Shown here piece by piece: positions 6,988 through 15,818 of a stretch of 18,478 bases of DNA. Under the pieces are notes generated by a model. The model did not search any database and was not told the DNA's origin. It saw nothing but the letters and a program-made list of their open reading frames with translations. The translations under genes were made by a program, and so were the position numbers. The first letter of the stretch is position 1. Each line of letters opens with the position of its first letter. Origin of the DNA: JAKLDO01 sp035354435 (GTDB lineage: Bacteria; UBP6; UBA1177); contig DAOQAY010000047.1 of NCBI GenBank assembly GCA_035354435.1, positions 1-18,478 of the forward strand. The letters are read 5' to 3'.

Positions 6988-8028
6988 ACTGAAATGACAA
7001 AAAAAGCGCTTTATGTAGAAGTAGCTGATGATCTAAAAAAAAGAATAATTGATGGCGAATTTTCAGGCAGGGACAAACTTCCGGCAATTAGAGCACTGGC
7101 AATGCAATATTCTACTACAACCGTAACCGTTTCAAATGCACTCAAAATAATAGAAGATACCGGATTTATTGAAAGAAAGGAAGGAAGCGGAATTTATATT
7201 AAAGAAAGGAAAAGCGACCTTTTTTTCCCAGTTGAGGAGTTGAAAAAGATTTTTGTATCGGTTCTTGAAAATGAAGGTGCAAAAGCGTTTGAGTATGGTG
7301 ACAGTTCAGGATATTCGGGACTTAAAGAAGTAATAAGAGAAAGAATGCTTTGTAAATTGAAAAATATGGAACGCCGTGAAATATTGATAACAAGCGGTTC
7401 TCAGCAGGCGTTGAATCTTATTTTTTCATCAATGCTTAAAGTAGGGGACTGGGTTCTTGTCGAGGAGCCTACATATCCAGCGGTTTTAAGAATTTTAAAA
7501 GAAAAAGGAGTACGCATTGAAACCGTAAAAATGGGTGAGAAAGGTCCTGATATTAAAGAATTGAAAAGGATATTCGAATCCAGACCTCTTAAAATGGCAT
7601 ATCTGATGCCAAGATATCATAATCCGACAGGATATTGTTATGATCCGGAAGTCAGAAAAGCGGTCGCAGTTATGGCTTCAAAGGCAGGGGTTTATATTGT
7701 TGAGGATAACTCGTATGGTGAACTTGATTTTGGAATACAGAAGGAATCTCCGCTTGCCATTGATCCCGGTTTTCACATTTATCTAAGCAGTTTTTCAAAG
7801 ACTTTTTTCAGTGGAGCAAGAATTGGAACATGTATCTGCAGTAAAGAGATATATCAGAATCTTAACGAGGCAAAAATCGATTCCGATCTTGCAAGTCCGC
7901 TGTTTTTTCAAATTGTTCTTGCAAAATATATCAAAAGCGGGCGTTATGATCTGCGCCTTCAGGAAATAAACCGGCTTTCAAAAGATAAATTTGATGAGAT
8001 CAGACAGATTATGAAAGTCCGTTCTTGA
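6985..8028 (+). CDS. MocR/PdxR-type regulator with truncated aminotransferase domain
   Basis: A 347-aa fusion of a GntR-type winged helix (residues ~5-73, ending in GSGIYI) and a fold-type I aminotransferase domain (from about 90). PLP-pocket residues are present: Asn213 in HNPTG, Asp241 in VEDNSYGE and Lys272 in SSFSKTFFSGARIG. Related proteins usually run to about 460-500 aa. This one stops soon after the large domain and lacks roughly the last 100-130 residues, which form the small domain and supply substrate-binding Arg and closing loops. No continuation exists in another frame: the following DNA is the rrf2 gene on the other strand, overlapping by 20 bp. Its position divergent from pdxST points to PLP-responsive control of that operon, as known for PdxR. 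Whether the shortened protein still senses PLP is uncertain. The start at 6985 follows an ATG TAA pair. Confidence 0.82.
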   Translation: MTEMTKKALYVEVADDLKKRIIDGEFSGRDKLPAIRALAMQYSTTTVTVSNALKIIEDTGFIERKEGSGIYIKERKSDLFFPVEELKKIFVSVLENEGAKAFEYGDSSGYSGLKEVIRERMLCKLKNMERREILITSGSQQALNLIFSSMLKVGDWVLVEEPTYPAVLRILKEKGVRIETVKMGEKGPDIKELKRIFESRPLKMAYLMPRYHNPTGYCYDPEVRKAVAVMASKAGVYIVEDNSYGELDFGIQKESPLAIDPGFHIYLSSFSKTFFSGARIGTCICSKEIYQNLNEAKIDSDLASPLFFQIVLAKYIKSGRYDLRLQEINRLSKDKFDEIRQIMKVRS

Positions 8029-8437
8029 AATTTCTTGCTACATCTGCAACTGTAAAACCTTCGAGTTCTTTCATCACGGTGTCTTTAACGATATCAGAAA
8101 GTCTGCGGAACGGGCAGGATTTATTGTCGCAGCGGGGACGGTCAAAAAGACACTCACTTACCGGCAGTTTGCCTTCAAGAAGCAGAAGCAGATCAAGCAA
8201 TTTAATTTTTGCAGGATCTTTTTTAAGACTGTATCCTCCTTTCGCACCTCTTAAAGAATCCAGAAGACCTTCTTTTACTATCGGCTGAAGAACTTTTGCA
8301 AGATAGCTTTCTGAAACGGCAAGCTCTTTGGCAATAAGCTTTACAGAAACGGTATCCATTTCATCATGAGCCGCAATGAAAGCAAGAGAATGTATTACAA
8401 CATTGGTCTTTTCAGTAATATTCAGTATCTTCTGCAT
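8009..8437 (-). CDS. Rrf2-family transcriptional regulator, probable Fe-S sensor
   Basis: A 142-aa protein with the Rrf2 layout: a winged helix-turn-helix at about 28-60 (VKLIAKELAVSESYLAKVL), the wing RGAKGGYSL at 63-71, a long dimerisation helix, and three cysteines at 96, 103 and 108 (C-x6-C-x4-C). Such a triplet carries a [2Fe-2S] or [4Fe-4S] cluster in IscR and NsrR, which sense Fe-S status or nitric oxide. The gene begins 22 bp after hcp with its own AAGGAG and is surely cotranscribed with it. That points to autoregulated control of the hcp unit, with the NO or redox signal inferred from Hcp's role. The likely target is the 26-nt block shared by the hcp and ferredoxin-gene promoters. 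Its 3' end overlaps the MocR gene tail to tail by 20 bp. Confidence 0.88.
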   Translation of the reverse strand: MQKILNITEKTNVVIHSLAFIAAHDEMDTVSVKLIAKELAVSESYLAKVLQPIVKEGLLDSLRGAKGGYSLKKDPAKIKLLDLLLLLEGKLPVSECLFDRPRCDNKSCPFRRLSDIVKDTVMKELEGFTVADVARNFKNGLS

Positions 8438-8459
8438 TGATGCTTCTCCTTAAAACAAT

Positions 8460-10121
8460 CTATCTTCCTGCCATCATAGCTTCAACATCGCTATTAGCGT
8501 CAGTTATACCTTTAATGTCAAATTTTTCAACAAGAACTTTTGCAACTCCGGCTGAAAGAAATCCCGGAAGTGTCGGTCCAAGCCGTATTCCCTTTACTCC
8601 AAGATAGAGCAGAGCAAGGAGAACAAGAACCGCTTTCTGCTCATACCATGCAATGTCAAATGAAAGGGGAAGTTTGTTGATGTCGTCAAGCTCAAATGCT
8701 TCTGCAAGTTTTATCGCAATTACTGCAAGAGAATACGAATCGTTGCACTGTCCTGCATCAAGAACTCTCGGAATTCCGCCGATGTCACCAAGAGGAAGTT
8801 TGTTATATCTGTATTTTGCGCATCCTGCTGTAAGAATGACTGTGTCTTTCGGCAGTTTTTCAGCAACTTCGGTGTAGTAACTTCTGGTCTTATGTCTTCC
8901 GTCGCAGCCGGCCATGACAATAAATCTCTTTATTGCACCGCTTTTAACGGCATCGATCACTTTGTCGGCAAGTGCGAGAGTCTGTTTGTGCCCGAATCCG
9001 CCAACGATCTTACCTTTTTCAAGTTCAACGGGTGGCTGACATTTTTTTGCCATTTCAATTATTTCTGAAAAATCTTTGTGTCCACCCTCGGGTCTGTCCC
9101 CAATATATTTAAGTCCTTCAAAACCCACTGCACCGGTAGTGAAGATTCTTTCCTTATAATCAAGTTCCGGCGGAACAAGACAGTTAGTCGTGAAAAGAAC
9201 AGGACCGTTGAATTTTTTGATCTCTTCTTTCTGAAGCCACCATGCGTTGCCGTAATTTCCAACGAGGTTGTCATATTTCTTAAACGCCGGTCTGTAATGT
9301 GCAGGAAGCATTTCGCTGTGGGTGTAAACATCAACGCCAGTCCCTTTTGTCTGCTCAAGAAGCTCCTCGAGATCAACAAAATCGTGCCCTGAAATGAGGA
9401 TACCGGGATTGTTCCTGACTCCGAGATTTACTTCAGTTATTTCCTGCTCACCGTAATGAGCATTCGCCTCGTCAAGATATTTCATAACTGTGACGCCCCA
9501 TTCACCCGTTTTCATGGTAAGAGCGACAAGTTCATCGGCAGTTATTTCGTTTCTTGCGATCTGGTCAAGAGCATACATCAGATATTCAAAAATCTCTTTA
9601 CCCTGTTTTTTGATCTGATAACCGTGCTCAAGATAAGCTGAAATTCCCTTCAGACCATAAAGAACAAGCGATTTAAGTGAACGGATATCCTCATTTTCAA
9701 TTTCAAGCCATCCGCCTGTTCCTGCCGCCGCTTTTTCAAGAATTTCGGCATCACTTCCGGGTACCCATTCAGCACACTCAGGGTTTGATGAAATTGTTTC
9801 TTTGCTGCTGACAAAAGTTCTGACATGCTCTCTAAGAATTACCGCTTCACCGATCAGCTTGATAAAATCGTTCCTGTCAAAATCGGCATTTGTGATGGTC
9901 ATAAACAGTCCCTTGTCAACAAAAAATGCAGTTTTTTCATCATACCATCCGTGCTTTTTAGCCTTTACGGCCCAGTAAGAAATTCCTTTCAGAGTCCAGA
10001 TAAAAAGGTCCTGAAGATTTGCCGTTTCAGCAGTTTTTCCGCATACTCCCTGTTTCATGTTGCATCCTTTGTTTCCCGCCGTTTCCTGACACTGATGACA
10101 GAACATTTTGAATTCGTTCAT
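8460..10121 (-). CDS. hcp: Hybrid cluster protein (hydroxylamine / NO reductase)
   Basis: A 553-aa cytoplasmic Fe-S protein that removes hydroxylamine and nitric oxide-derived species in anaerobes and takes part in protein S-nitrosylation in some bacteria. The N-terminal cluster cysteines are 8, 11, 20 and 27 (C-x2-C-x8-C-x6-C), the x8 spacing being like anaerobic [4Fe-4S] Hcps. All hybrid-cluster ligands are found: His246, Glu270, Cys314, Cys406, Cys434, Cys459, Glu494 and Lys496, in motifs GHDF, SEMLPA, TTNC, MAGC, TAGCAKYRY, GQCND and WYEQK. The start is set at the ATG at 10121 because a GGAGG (10127-10131) lies 5 nt upstream; a TTG at 10133 would place that site inside the gene. It is the first gene of hcp-rrf2, under the promoter at 10160-10188. 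No hcr-type reductase gene is adjacent. Confidence 0.96.
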   Translation of the reverse strand: MNEFKMFCHQCQETAGNKGCNMKQGVCGKTAETANLQDLFIWTLKGISYWAVKAKKHGWYDEKTAFFVDKGLFMTITNADFDRNDFIKLIGEAVILREHVRTFVSSKETISSNPECAEWVPGSDAEILEKAAAGTGGWLEIENEDIRSLKSLVLYGLKGISAYLEHGYQIKKQGKEIFEYLMYALDQIARNEITADELVALTMKTGEWGVTVMKYLDEANAHYGEQEITEVNLGVRNNPGILISGHDFVDLEELLEQTKGTGVDVYTHSEMLPAHYRPAFKKYDNLVGNYGNAWWLQKEEIKKFNGPVLFTTNCLVPPELDYKERIFTTGAVGFEGLKYIGDRPEGGHKDFSEIIEMAKKCQPPVELEKGKIVGGFGHKQTLALADKVIDAVKSGAIKRFIVMAGCDGRHKTRSYYTEVAEKLPKDTVILTAGCAKYRYNKLPLGDIGGIPRVLDAGQCNDSYSLAVIAIKLAEAFELDDINKLPLSFDIAWYEQKAVLVLLALLYLGVKGIRLGPTLPGFLSAGVAKVLVEKFDIKGITDANSDVEAMMAGR

Positions 10122-10144
10122 GACTACCTCCAAAAAAAATAATA

Positions 10145-10170
10145 AACAATTGCGACTCCATTATCCGAAT
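10145..10170 (-). promoter_or_regulatory. Shared 26-nt promoter/operator block in front of hcp
   Basis: These 26 bases are identical to 17696-17721 in front of the ferredoxin-like gene, in the same orientation. On the - strand the block begins ATTCGGATAATGGAG and includes the -10 box GATAAT. It contains an imperfect dyad, ATTCGGA and TCGCAAT separated by 8 nt, with 5 of 7 positions symmetric. It would cover the -10 and the transcription start, the usual place for a repressor. The binding protein is inferred to be the Rrf2 regulator encoded after hcp. Confidence 0.7.
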
Positions 10171-10188
10171 ATGAAAAAGCTTTGTCAA
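10160..10188 (-). promoter_or_regulatory. hcp promoter
   Basis: On the - strand, TTGACA (10183-10188) and GATAAT (10160-10165) are separated by 17 bp, close to the sigma-70 consensus. The expected start near 10153 gives a leader of about 30 nt ending in GGAGG. The -10 lies within the 26-nt block shared with the ferredoxin-gene promoter. Confidence 0.75.
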
Positions 10189-10210
10189 GTATATTTTAAA
10201 CATTTTTTTC

Positions 10211-11623
10211 TTAAATTTCTAAGTCTTTAAAATCACGACCTGTTGAAAGAATAAATTCGATATAAAAAGAGCAGAGTTCCGCCTGTTTTATGTTCAGATC
10301 GTTTTCTGCTTTTACTAAATAAGTCTGTGCCTGAAGAAGTTCAGTTGTTGTCGAGTTGCCTGCTTTAAAAAGCTCTTCTTCAATCTTGAGATTTTCTTTT
10401 GCATATTTGACCTGAATTTCTCCGGTTTTTATTTCTGCAAGTGCCTTTTTAAGCGAATTTTGAAGCTGTCTGATCTCAACGGTTTTCCCTGATTTAAGAA
10501 GTGCCAGATTTAACTGTGTTTTGGATGTCTGTGTTTGGGCCGCTTTTATTTTGTAAAATCCGGTTCCCCATTCCCACATATTCCATGAAAAAAGTATTCC
10601 GGCATAGAATTGATTCTGCGGCTGCATATCTCCGAGTCCTTCCTGAAAATCGTAATTTAAGACAAGATTGAGTTCAGGAAGAAATGATGAGACCGCCGCA
10701 TGTCTGTTAGACTTTAAGGCATTAATTCTTTCTTCCGCACTTTTTATTTCAGGAATGTTTTTAAGAAAAGTGACGGTGTTTTCTGCGTTATCTTCTTCAA
10801 TTATTTTTTGTGTAAAAGTTTTAAAATACTCTTCATTCCATACAGGTTCAAGAGGGGAGTCAAGATCTCTGTTCATGATCATGTTTAAAATAAGTTTTGA
10901 ATTCATAATTGCAATTGAGGCGGAGATTTTTCCTTTTTCAAAATCTGATTGCTGCAGTTTCAGTTTAAGTAGTGCGTTTGGCTCAACCCGCCCTTCATCA
11001 ACGAGTGCCTCAACCACAGGATATGTTTTTTCTATCTGGTCAATTGCCGCATCAAGACTTTTTTCGTTTTCAATTGCTGAAAGCATTCCGAAATAAACTT
11101 TTGCAATATCCTTCTGAAGCTCTCTTTTTATTTTTAATGTGTCGTATTCCGCCGCTTTTTTCATTTTTAATGAAGCATTATGCAGATTATATATCCCGTA
11201 AAGAGACAGAACCGGCTGAACAATTGTTGCAGATATTTTATAAGACTGCCTGTCATGAACTGTAATGCCTGAGCTGTCACTTTCATTCACTGCATCCTGA
11301 ATTCTCTGTCTGCTGTCAGGTGAAAGAGTAGGGACAATTTCCTGAATTACAGCATTAAGAACAGGTAGATCCATTCTTGTTTTGTTCTCTTCATCCCAGA
11401 GCAAAGCGCTTGCAGACACTTTTAATACAGGAAGATATTTTCCCCGCACACTTTTTGAAATATAAGATTGATATTTTTCTTCTGATTTCCCTGCCTGCAA
11501 TTGAAGATTCTGTTCTAAAGCTGTATTAATCACTTCACCGATGGTCATTGATTCCGCAAAAGCAGTAAAACAATATAGTACAGGAATAATTAATAAAATT
11601 GACAACTTAATTAGTTTCTTCAT
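10211..11623 (-). CDS. TolC-type outer-membrane efflux channel
   Basis: A 470-aa outer-membrane factor that would form the trimeric exit duct for the RND pump encoded just upstream. It begins with a standard signal peptide (MKKLIKLSILLIIP..., predicted cut after AFA at residue ~23), followed by two repeats of the OEP fold rich in long, heptad-like helices (e.g. 130-230 and 355-450) and AALALP-like hydrophobic turns. The conserved-type phrase LNLVLNYDFQEGLGD (periplasmic-helix/strand junction) is typical. Its ATG overlaps the stop of the RND gene by 4 nt (ATGA), so the two are coupled. It is the last gene of the efflux operon. No convincing terminator is seen between its stop and the hcp promoter, so some read-through into hcp is possible. 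Confidence 0.9.
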   Translation of the reverse strand: MKKLIKLSILLIIPVLYCFTAFAESMTIGEVINTALEQNLQLQAGKSEEKYQSYISKSVRGKYLPVLKVSASALLWDEENKTRMDLPVLNAVIQEIVPTLSPDSRQRIQDAVNESDSSGITVHDRQSYKISATIVQPVLSLYGIYNLHNASLKMKKAAEYDTLKIKRELQKDIAKVYFGMLSAIENEKSLDAAIDQIEKTYPVVEALVDEGRVEPNALLKLKLQQSDFEKGKISASIAIMNSKLILNMIMNRDLDSPLEPVWNEEYFKTFTQKIIEEDNAENTVTFLKNIPEIKSAEERINALKSNRHAAVSSFLPELNLVLNYDFQEGLGDMQPQNQFYAGILFSWNMWEWGTGFYKIKAAQTQTSKTQLNLALLKSGKTVEIRQLQNSLKKALAEIKTGEIQVKYAKENLKIEEELFKAGNSTTTELLQAQTYLVKAENDLNIKQAELCSFYIEFILSTGRDFKDLEI

Positions 11624-14600
11624 TTTTCTGCTCCCAATTTTGATAATTTTTCACTCAGAGAATCAAAAACATCATAAAAGACCGGAACGACTATCATGGT
11701 AAGAAATGTTGCAGCAGTCATTCCACCGATAATTGCCGTTGCAAGCGGTGAAAATCTTTCGGATCCGAGTGCAAGTTCCAAAGAAAGCGGTATCATTCCG
11801 ACAACAGTTGAAAACGATGTCATCATAATAGGTCTGAATCTCAAAGTGACAGAGTTGATCAAAGCTTTCTTTCTTTCAACGCCTCTGGCTCTTTCCTGGT
11901 TTATGAACTCCATAAGAATAATGGCGTTGTTCACGACAATTCCGACAAGTAATATCAGTCCTACCATAACCGGCATTGAAATATATTTTCCTGCAATGAA
12001 AAGTGCTGCAAAAACACCGATCAGGCTTAAGGGGATGCTTATCATAATGGTGACAGGCTGAATAAAAGATCTAAACTGTGCAACAAGAAGAAGATAAACT
12101 GCGATAATGGCGATAAGAAACGCTCCGATAAGTTCTTTTTTAGATTCTCCGAGATCACTTTTTTCTCCGGTAAGAGTAATTCCGTATCCCTGCGGAAGCA
12201 ATAGGTCAGATAAGGATTTTTCAACATCACTTATTACAAAACTCAATGCTCTCCCTTCAGAAAATGCCGAAACTTCAAGTGTTGAAATAAGGTTTTCTCT
12301 TGTAAAAACTCCCTGTCCTTTCCTTTCTTCGATGTTTGCAACAGCTCTCAACGGTATAATGTAAAGGGACTCAGGGGCAAAAAGCGGAAACCCTAGGATA
12401 TCGTCAGGTTCTGAAGTGTCCGTCCTGCTGTATCTTATAAGAACAGGATCAGAATTTCCGGAATATCCGAAAAATTCACCTGCTAAAATACCGTTTGACC
12501 CCATATTCATGTTCTGTGCAACAGTTGCCGGAGAAATTCCAAGTTCTGCCGCTTTCTGATCGTCAACTTTGACTGCAACGCTTTTATGATCAAAATCCCA
12601 GCTTCTCACCGGCTCGATCACATTGGGCACCTGAGAAAGTTTCTTAACAACTTCGTTCCCGATACGGTCAAGAACAACCGGCTCGTTTCCTGTTATTACG
12701 ACCACGATGGGAGCTGATGTCGTCGCTTTTGCTGTGTTTCCGATCTCTCTGACTGTTGATGCGGCAATGCCCGGAATTTTTCTTAATTTATTTCTGACAA
12801 CTGATTGTATTTCCCATATGCTCCGGTCTCTTTCATTTCTGGGACTTAAGGTTACGGTTATACTCCCCTGTGTCGGACCCTGAACTCCGAATGAAGACAT
12901 TGATTTCATTCCCTGCTCAAACCCGGCCTGTGACTGAATTTTCTCAACTTCCGGCATTTCCGTTAGAAAAGACTCTATCTGTTCTATTGCTTTAGCGGTT
13001 TCTTCAAGAGATGACCCTGAAGGCGTCTGAAGCGAAACAAAAAAACTTCCGCCATCCATTTTCGGCAGAGTTTCCATTCCCAGACTCTGCAATCCGATTA
13101 TGGAAACAATAAAAAGAATTAAAACGGCAAGAAGTGTTACTGCCCGGTGATTTAAAGCTTTTTCAAGCGCTTTTGTGTAGAAGTTCCTCAGCATATCCAT
13201 TAAAAACTGGAAAGGTTTTGCCACTTTTTCACCGATCGTATCAATTCGGCTCTTTCCCGCGGTATAGAGCGTTAATACCGGCACCAGCACGAATGCAACT
13301 GCAATTGAGGATGAAAACGCAAATATGAGAGTCAGGGCGAGAGGTCCGAAAGTTTTGCTCGTAAAACCCTCAAGAAAAAGAAGGGGAATGAGAACTGAAA
13401 GAGTTGTCACGACACCTGCTAAAACAGCTAGCCCAACTTCTGAAGTTCCGTTAATTGCCGCCTTTTCCGGGGATTCACCTTCTTCTATCATTCTTCTTGT
13501 AATGTTTTCAAGAATTACAATTGATGAATCGACCACCATTCCGACTGCGAGAATAATGGCGGAAAGTGTCACCATATTGAACTCAACATTAAAAAGCTTC
13601 ATGAAAACAAAAGTAAGCCCGAATGAAAGAGGCATAGAAACAATTGTAACGAGTGAACTTCTTATTCTGCCAAGGAAAAGAAAAATAATGATCGAAGCAA
13701 ACAACAGAGCCTGCCATACATTCGAAAGCAGATTGCTGACCGATATTTCTGTAAATGTGGCACTTTCCTCTCCGGTAATGAAACTGTATGAACTGAATTG
13801 AGCGTCAAGCTCTTTTGCTTTTTCGAGAGCTTTTTTCACAACTTCAACGGTATTTGCATCATAAGTCTTAAATATCTGGATAGCGATCGCATTTTTTCCG
13901 TCAATTGAAAAACGGGCATCATCGTCAAGTGATCCCTTTTTTATAGTAGAAATTTCACCAAGCAGAATCCTGTTACCGTTTAGAAGAGATATCGGAATAT
14001 TTCTGATGTCTTCTACATTTTCCGCCCTGCTTTCAAGACGGAACATTGTCTGAGTGGTTTCTGTTCTGATCTGTCCGGCGGGCATTGAATAGTTGAATTC
14101 TCTGACTGCATTGACAACTTTTTGAAACGGAATTCTGTATGCCTCGACATCTCTTCTGTTAAGTTCGATAATTAAAGCAGGTTTGTTCCCGCCAAAAACA
14201 TCAACAGCTGCAACCCCTTGAACTCTTTGAAGAGTTGGGGCAAAAACATCTTCTGAAATCTTTCGTGCTTTTGTAAGGTCGTCAGCAATTATTCCGATGG
14301 TAACGACAGGTTTGTCAGAGGTTGAGAACTTTAAAACCTGAGGGTCGGTAATGCCGGCAGGAAGAGTGTTTTTTATTCTTGAAATTGAATTCTGAATATC
14401 AACTGCTGCCAGATCGACATCCCTTTCATAATCGAACTCAACCGAAATGATGGAAAGATTGTCCTGAGAAGTCGCTTTTGTTTTGATAACACCGTCAAGT
14501 GATGCAAACTCCTCTTCAAGTTTCTGGCTCAGTGTTTCATTTACATCTTTTGCTCCGGCTCCGGGGTATGCGGTTATGACATTGATAAGGGGCGGTGCTG

Positions 14601-14718
14601 TGTCAGGGAAAAGCTGCATCGGAATTGAAAAGTAGGATTGAACTCCGAAAATGATTGCTGCTATGACAAGCGCCCATACCACATATTTATTTTTTATGAG
14701 GCTTTCTGTAAATCTCAT
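11620..14718 (-). CDS. RND-family inner-membrane efflux pump (AcrB/HAE1-like)
   Basis: A 1032-aa proton-driven exporter of normal length, with 12 predicted membrane segments in two halves (TM1 at 10-30, TM2-6 at ~337-485, TM7 at ~527-545, TM8-12 at ~862-1015) and two large periplasmic loops. The TM4 relay region reads GMVVDSS with Asp397 followed by Ser398, where AcrB has two Asp residues. In TM10, GIVVNNAIILMEF has Asn930-Asn931 where AcrB has the relay Lys940. One acidic relay residue therefore remains, as in many non-enterobacterial RND pumps. The heavy-metal (CusA/CzcA) signatures are not evident, so an organic substrate such as drugs, solvents or lipids is more likely; the specific substrate cannot be told. 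It overlaps the fusion-protein gene upstream and tolC downstream by 4 nt each. Confidence 0.94.
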   Translation of the reverse strand: MRFTESLIKNKYVVWALVIAAIIFGVQSYFSIPMQLFPDTAPPLINVITAYPGAGAKDVNETLSQKLEEEFASLDGVIKTKATSQDNLSIISVEFDYERDVDLAAVDIQNSISRIKNTLPAGITDPQVLKFSTSDKPVVTIGIIADDLTKARKISEDVFAPTLQRVQGVAAVDVFGGNKPALIIELNRRDVEAYRIPFQKVVNAVREFNYSMPAGQIRTETTQTMFRLESRAENVEDIRNIPISLLNGNRILLGEISTIKKGSLDDDARFSIDGKNAIAIQIFKTYDANTVEVVKKALEKAKELDAQFSSYSFITGEESATFTEISVSNLLSNVWQALLFASIIIFLFLGRIRSSLVTIVSMPLSFGLTFVFMKLFNVEFNMVTLSAIILAVGMVVDSSIVILENITRRMIEEGESPEKAAINGTSEVGLAVLAGVVTTLSVLIPLLFLEGFTSKTFGPLALTLIFAFSSSIAVAFVLVPVLTLYTAGKSRIDTIGEKVAKPFQFLMDMLRNFYTKALEKALNHRAVTLLAVLILFIVSIIGLQSLGMETLPKMDGGSFFVSLQTPSGSSLEETAKAIEQIESFLTEMPEVEKIQSQAGFEQGMKSMSSFGVQGPTQGSITVTLSPRNERDRSIWEIQSVVRNKLRKIPGIAASTVREIGNTAKATTSAPIVVVITGNEPVVLDRIGNEVVKKLSQVPNVIEPVRSWDFDHKSVAVKVDDQKAAELGISPATVAQNMNMGSNGILAGEFFGYSGNSDPVLIRYSRTDTSEPDDILGFPLFAPESLYIIPLRAVANIEERKGQGVFTRENLISTLEVSAFSEGRALSFVISDVEKSLSDLLLPQGYGITLTGEKSDLGESKKELIGAFLIAIIAVYLLLVAQFRSFIQPVTIMISIPLSLIGVFAALFIAGKYISMPVMVGLILLVGIVVNNAIILMEFINQERARGVERKKALINSVTLRFRPIMMTSFSTVVGMIPLSLELALGSERFSPLATAIIGGMTAATFLTMIVVPVFYDVFDSLSEKLSKLGAEK

Positions 14719-15818
14719 AGTTTTTCCCCTTTTAGAAATACAGGGTAAACTGTCATGCCACTGTTTAATGCTTCAAGATTTCCTGCAACAACCTTACTGT
14801 TTTCAGGGATGTCGCCATCAATTGTCACCCATCCTTTTTCAGAAATCCCCAAGACGACTTTTCTTTTTTCGATCTTTTCGTCTTTAAAAAGGAAAATGTA
14901 TTCGCTTTCCCCATCTTTCAGAACTGAGTTCAGAGGTACAGAGAAGGAATTTTTCTTTTCTGAAACAATAAAACCGACATTTATTGAATGTCCATGAGAA
15001 AGGTTTTGCAAAAGGTCTTTTTTTAACGGGATATGAGCCTCAAACATTCTGCCGGGACCTTCTGAGATCGGCGAAACAAAAGATACAACAGATTCAATGC
15101 TTTTGTTTTCGTGGTCTTCTAAGATCACTTTCAATCCCTCTTTTATTCCTTTTGAGATATCTTTTTCATGAACAAAAACTTTAATGATGTAGGTGTCATC
15201 ACCAAAAAGGAGAATCGGAAACCCGGGCATGATGTTTTCTCCCGGATTGGTAAACCACTTTAAAACAGTGCCGCTAAAAGGTGCACTCTCAACTGTTTTT
15301 GAGCTCATTATTTTAAGTTCGTCAAGTGATGAAGTTGCTGAATTAATTCCAAGTTTGCTGTTTTCACAGTTTTTTTTGCTGGTTTCGGATTTTATCGAAG
15401 GAATTGCATTTTTCGCAAGAAGTTTTTCATCGACTGCCGCCTGATCACAGATGAAATCTGATTCTTTTTGTGCTTTTGCAATTTCCTCGTTCATTTTTGA
15501 TATTCTTGCTCCTGTTTCAGGGGCGCTTATTTTTGAAAGAACGGCACCTTTTTTCACACTCATTCCTTCTTTAAAAGGAAGTGCCAAGATATTTCCGTTT
15601 ATCCTTGCAAGAATCCGGATTTCGTTTTCAGAGTGAACAGAGCCGATATACCTGATTTTTTCAGATGCATCACCTTTGCGGACATCAATTATTTTAACAG
15701 CCACAGGGTTTTCTCTTACAATTTCAGTTTTTTTTTCGTTGCAGGATGAAAAAGAAAGGGTAGATAAAAGGAAAAGAGAAATTAATATCGGTATTGTTTT
15801 GATTTTCCCGTTTTTCAT
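14715..15818 (-). CDS. RND periplasmic adaptor (membrane-fusion lipoprotein)
   Basis: A 367-aa adaptor that joins the RND pump to the TolC channel. The N-terminus is a lipoprotein signal with FSSC (lipidated Cys at about residue 27). Two half-motifs of the lipoyl domain surround a short helical hairpin: ILARINGNILALPFKEG near 70-85 and SAPFSGTVLKWFTNPGE near 180-196, followed by beta-barrel and membrane-proximal segments. The hairpin is short (about 90 residues) compared with AcrA. The start is set at ATG 15818: it has AAGGAG 6 nt upstream and makes a 4-nt ATGA overlap with the tetR stop, matching the other junctions of the operon. An ATG at 15854 would add 12 residues with no signal-peptide character. 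Confidence 0.92.
   Translation of the reverse strand: MKNGKIKTIPILISLFLLSTLSFSSCNEKKTEIVRENPVAVKIIDVRKGDASEKIRYIGSVHSENEIRILARINGNILALPFKEGMSVKKGAVLSKISAPETGARISKMNEEIAKAQKESDFICDQAAVDEKLLAKNAIPSIKSETSKKNCENSKLGINSATSSLDELKIMSSKTVESAPFSGTVLKWFTNPGENIMPGFPILLFGDDTYIIKVFVHEKDISKGIKEGLKVILEDHENKSIESVVSFVSPISEGPGRMFEAHIPLKKDLLQNLSHGHSINVGFIVSEKKNSFSVPLNSVLKDGESEYIFLFKDEKIEKRKVVLGISEKGWVTIDGDIPENSKVVAGNLEALNSGMTVYPVFLKGEKL

Noticed and set aside
10122..10133. TTG start at 10133 for hcp, and similarly a TTG at 17675 for the ferredoxin-like gene
   Set aside because: In both cases the extra four codons consist of the GGAGG ribosome site of the next ATG, so the ATG at 10121 and at 17663 are the real starts.
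10171..10210. Terminator after tolC
   Set aside because: T-rich sequence is present but no stem of useful length precedes it, and the region is already explained by the hcp promoter.
13325..13801. 158-codon open frame opposite the RND gene
   Set aside because: Shadow of a conserved transporter gene; Arg/Thr/Ser-rich composition, no family features.
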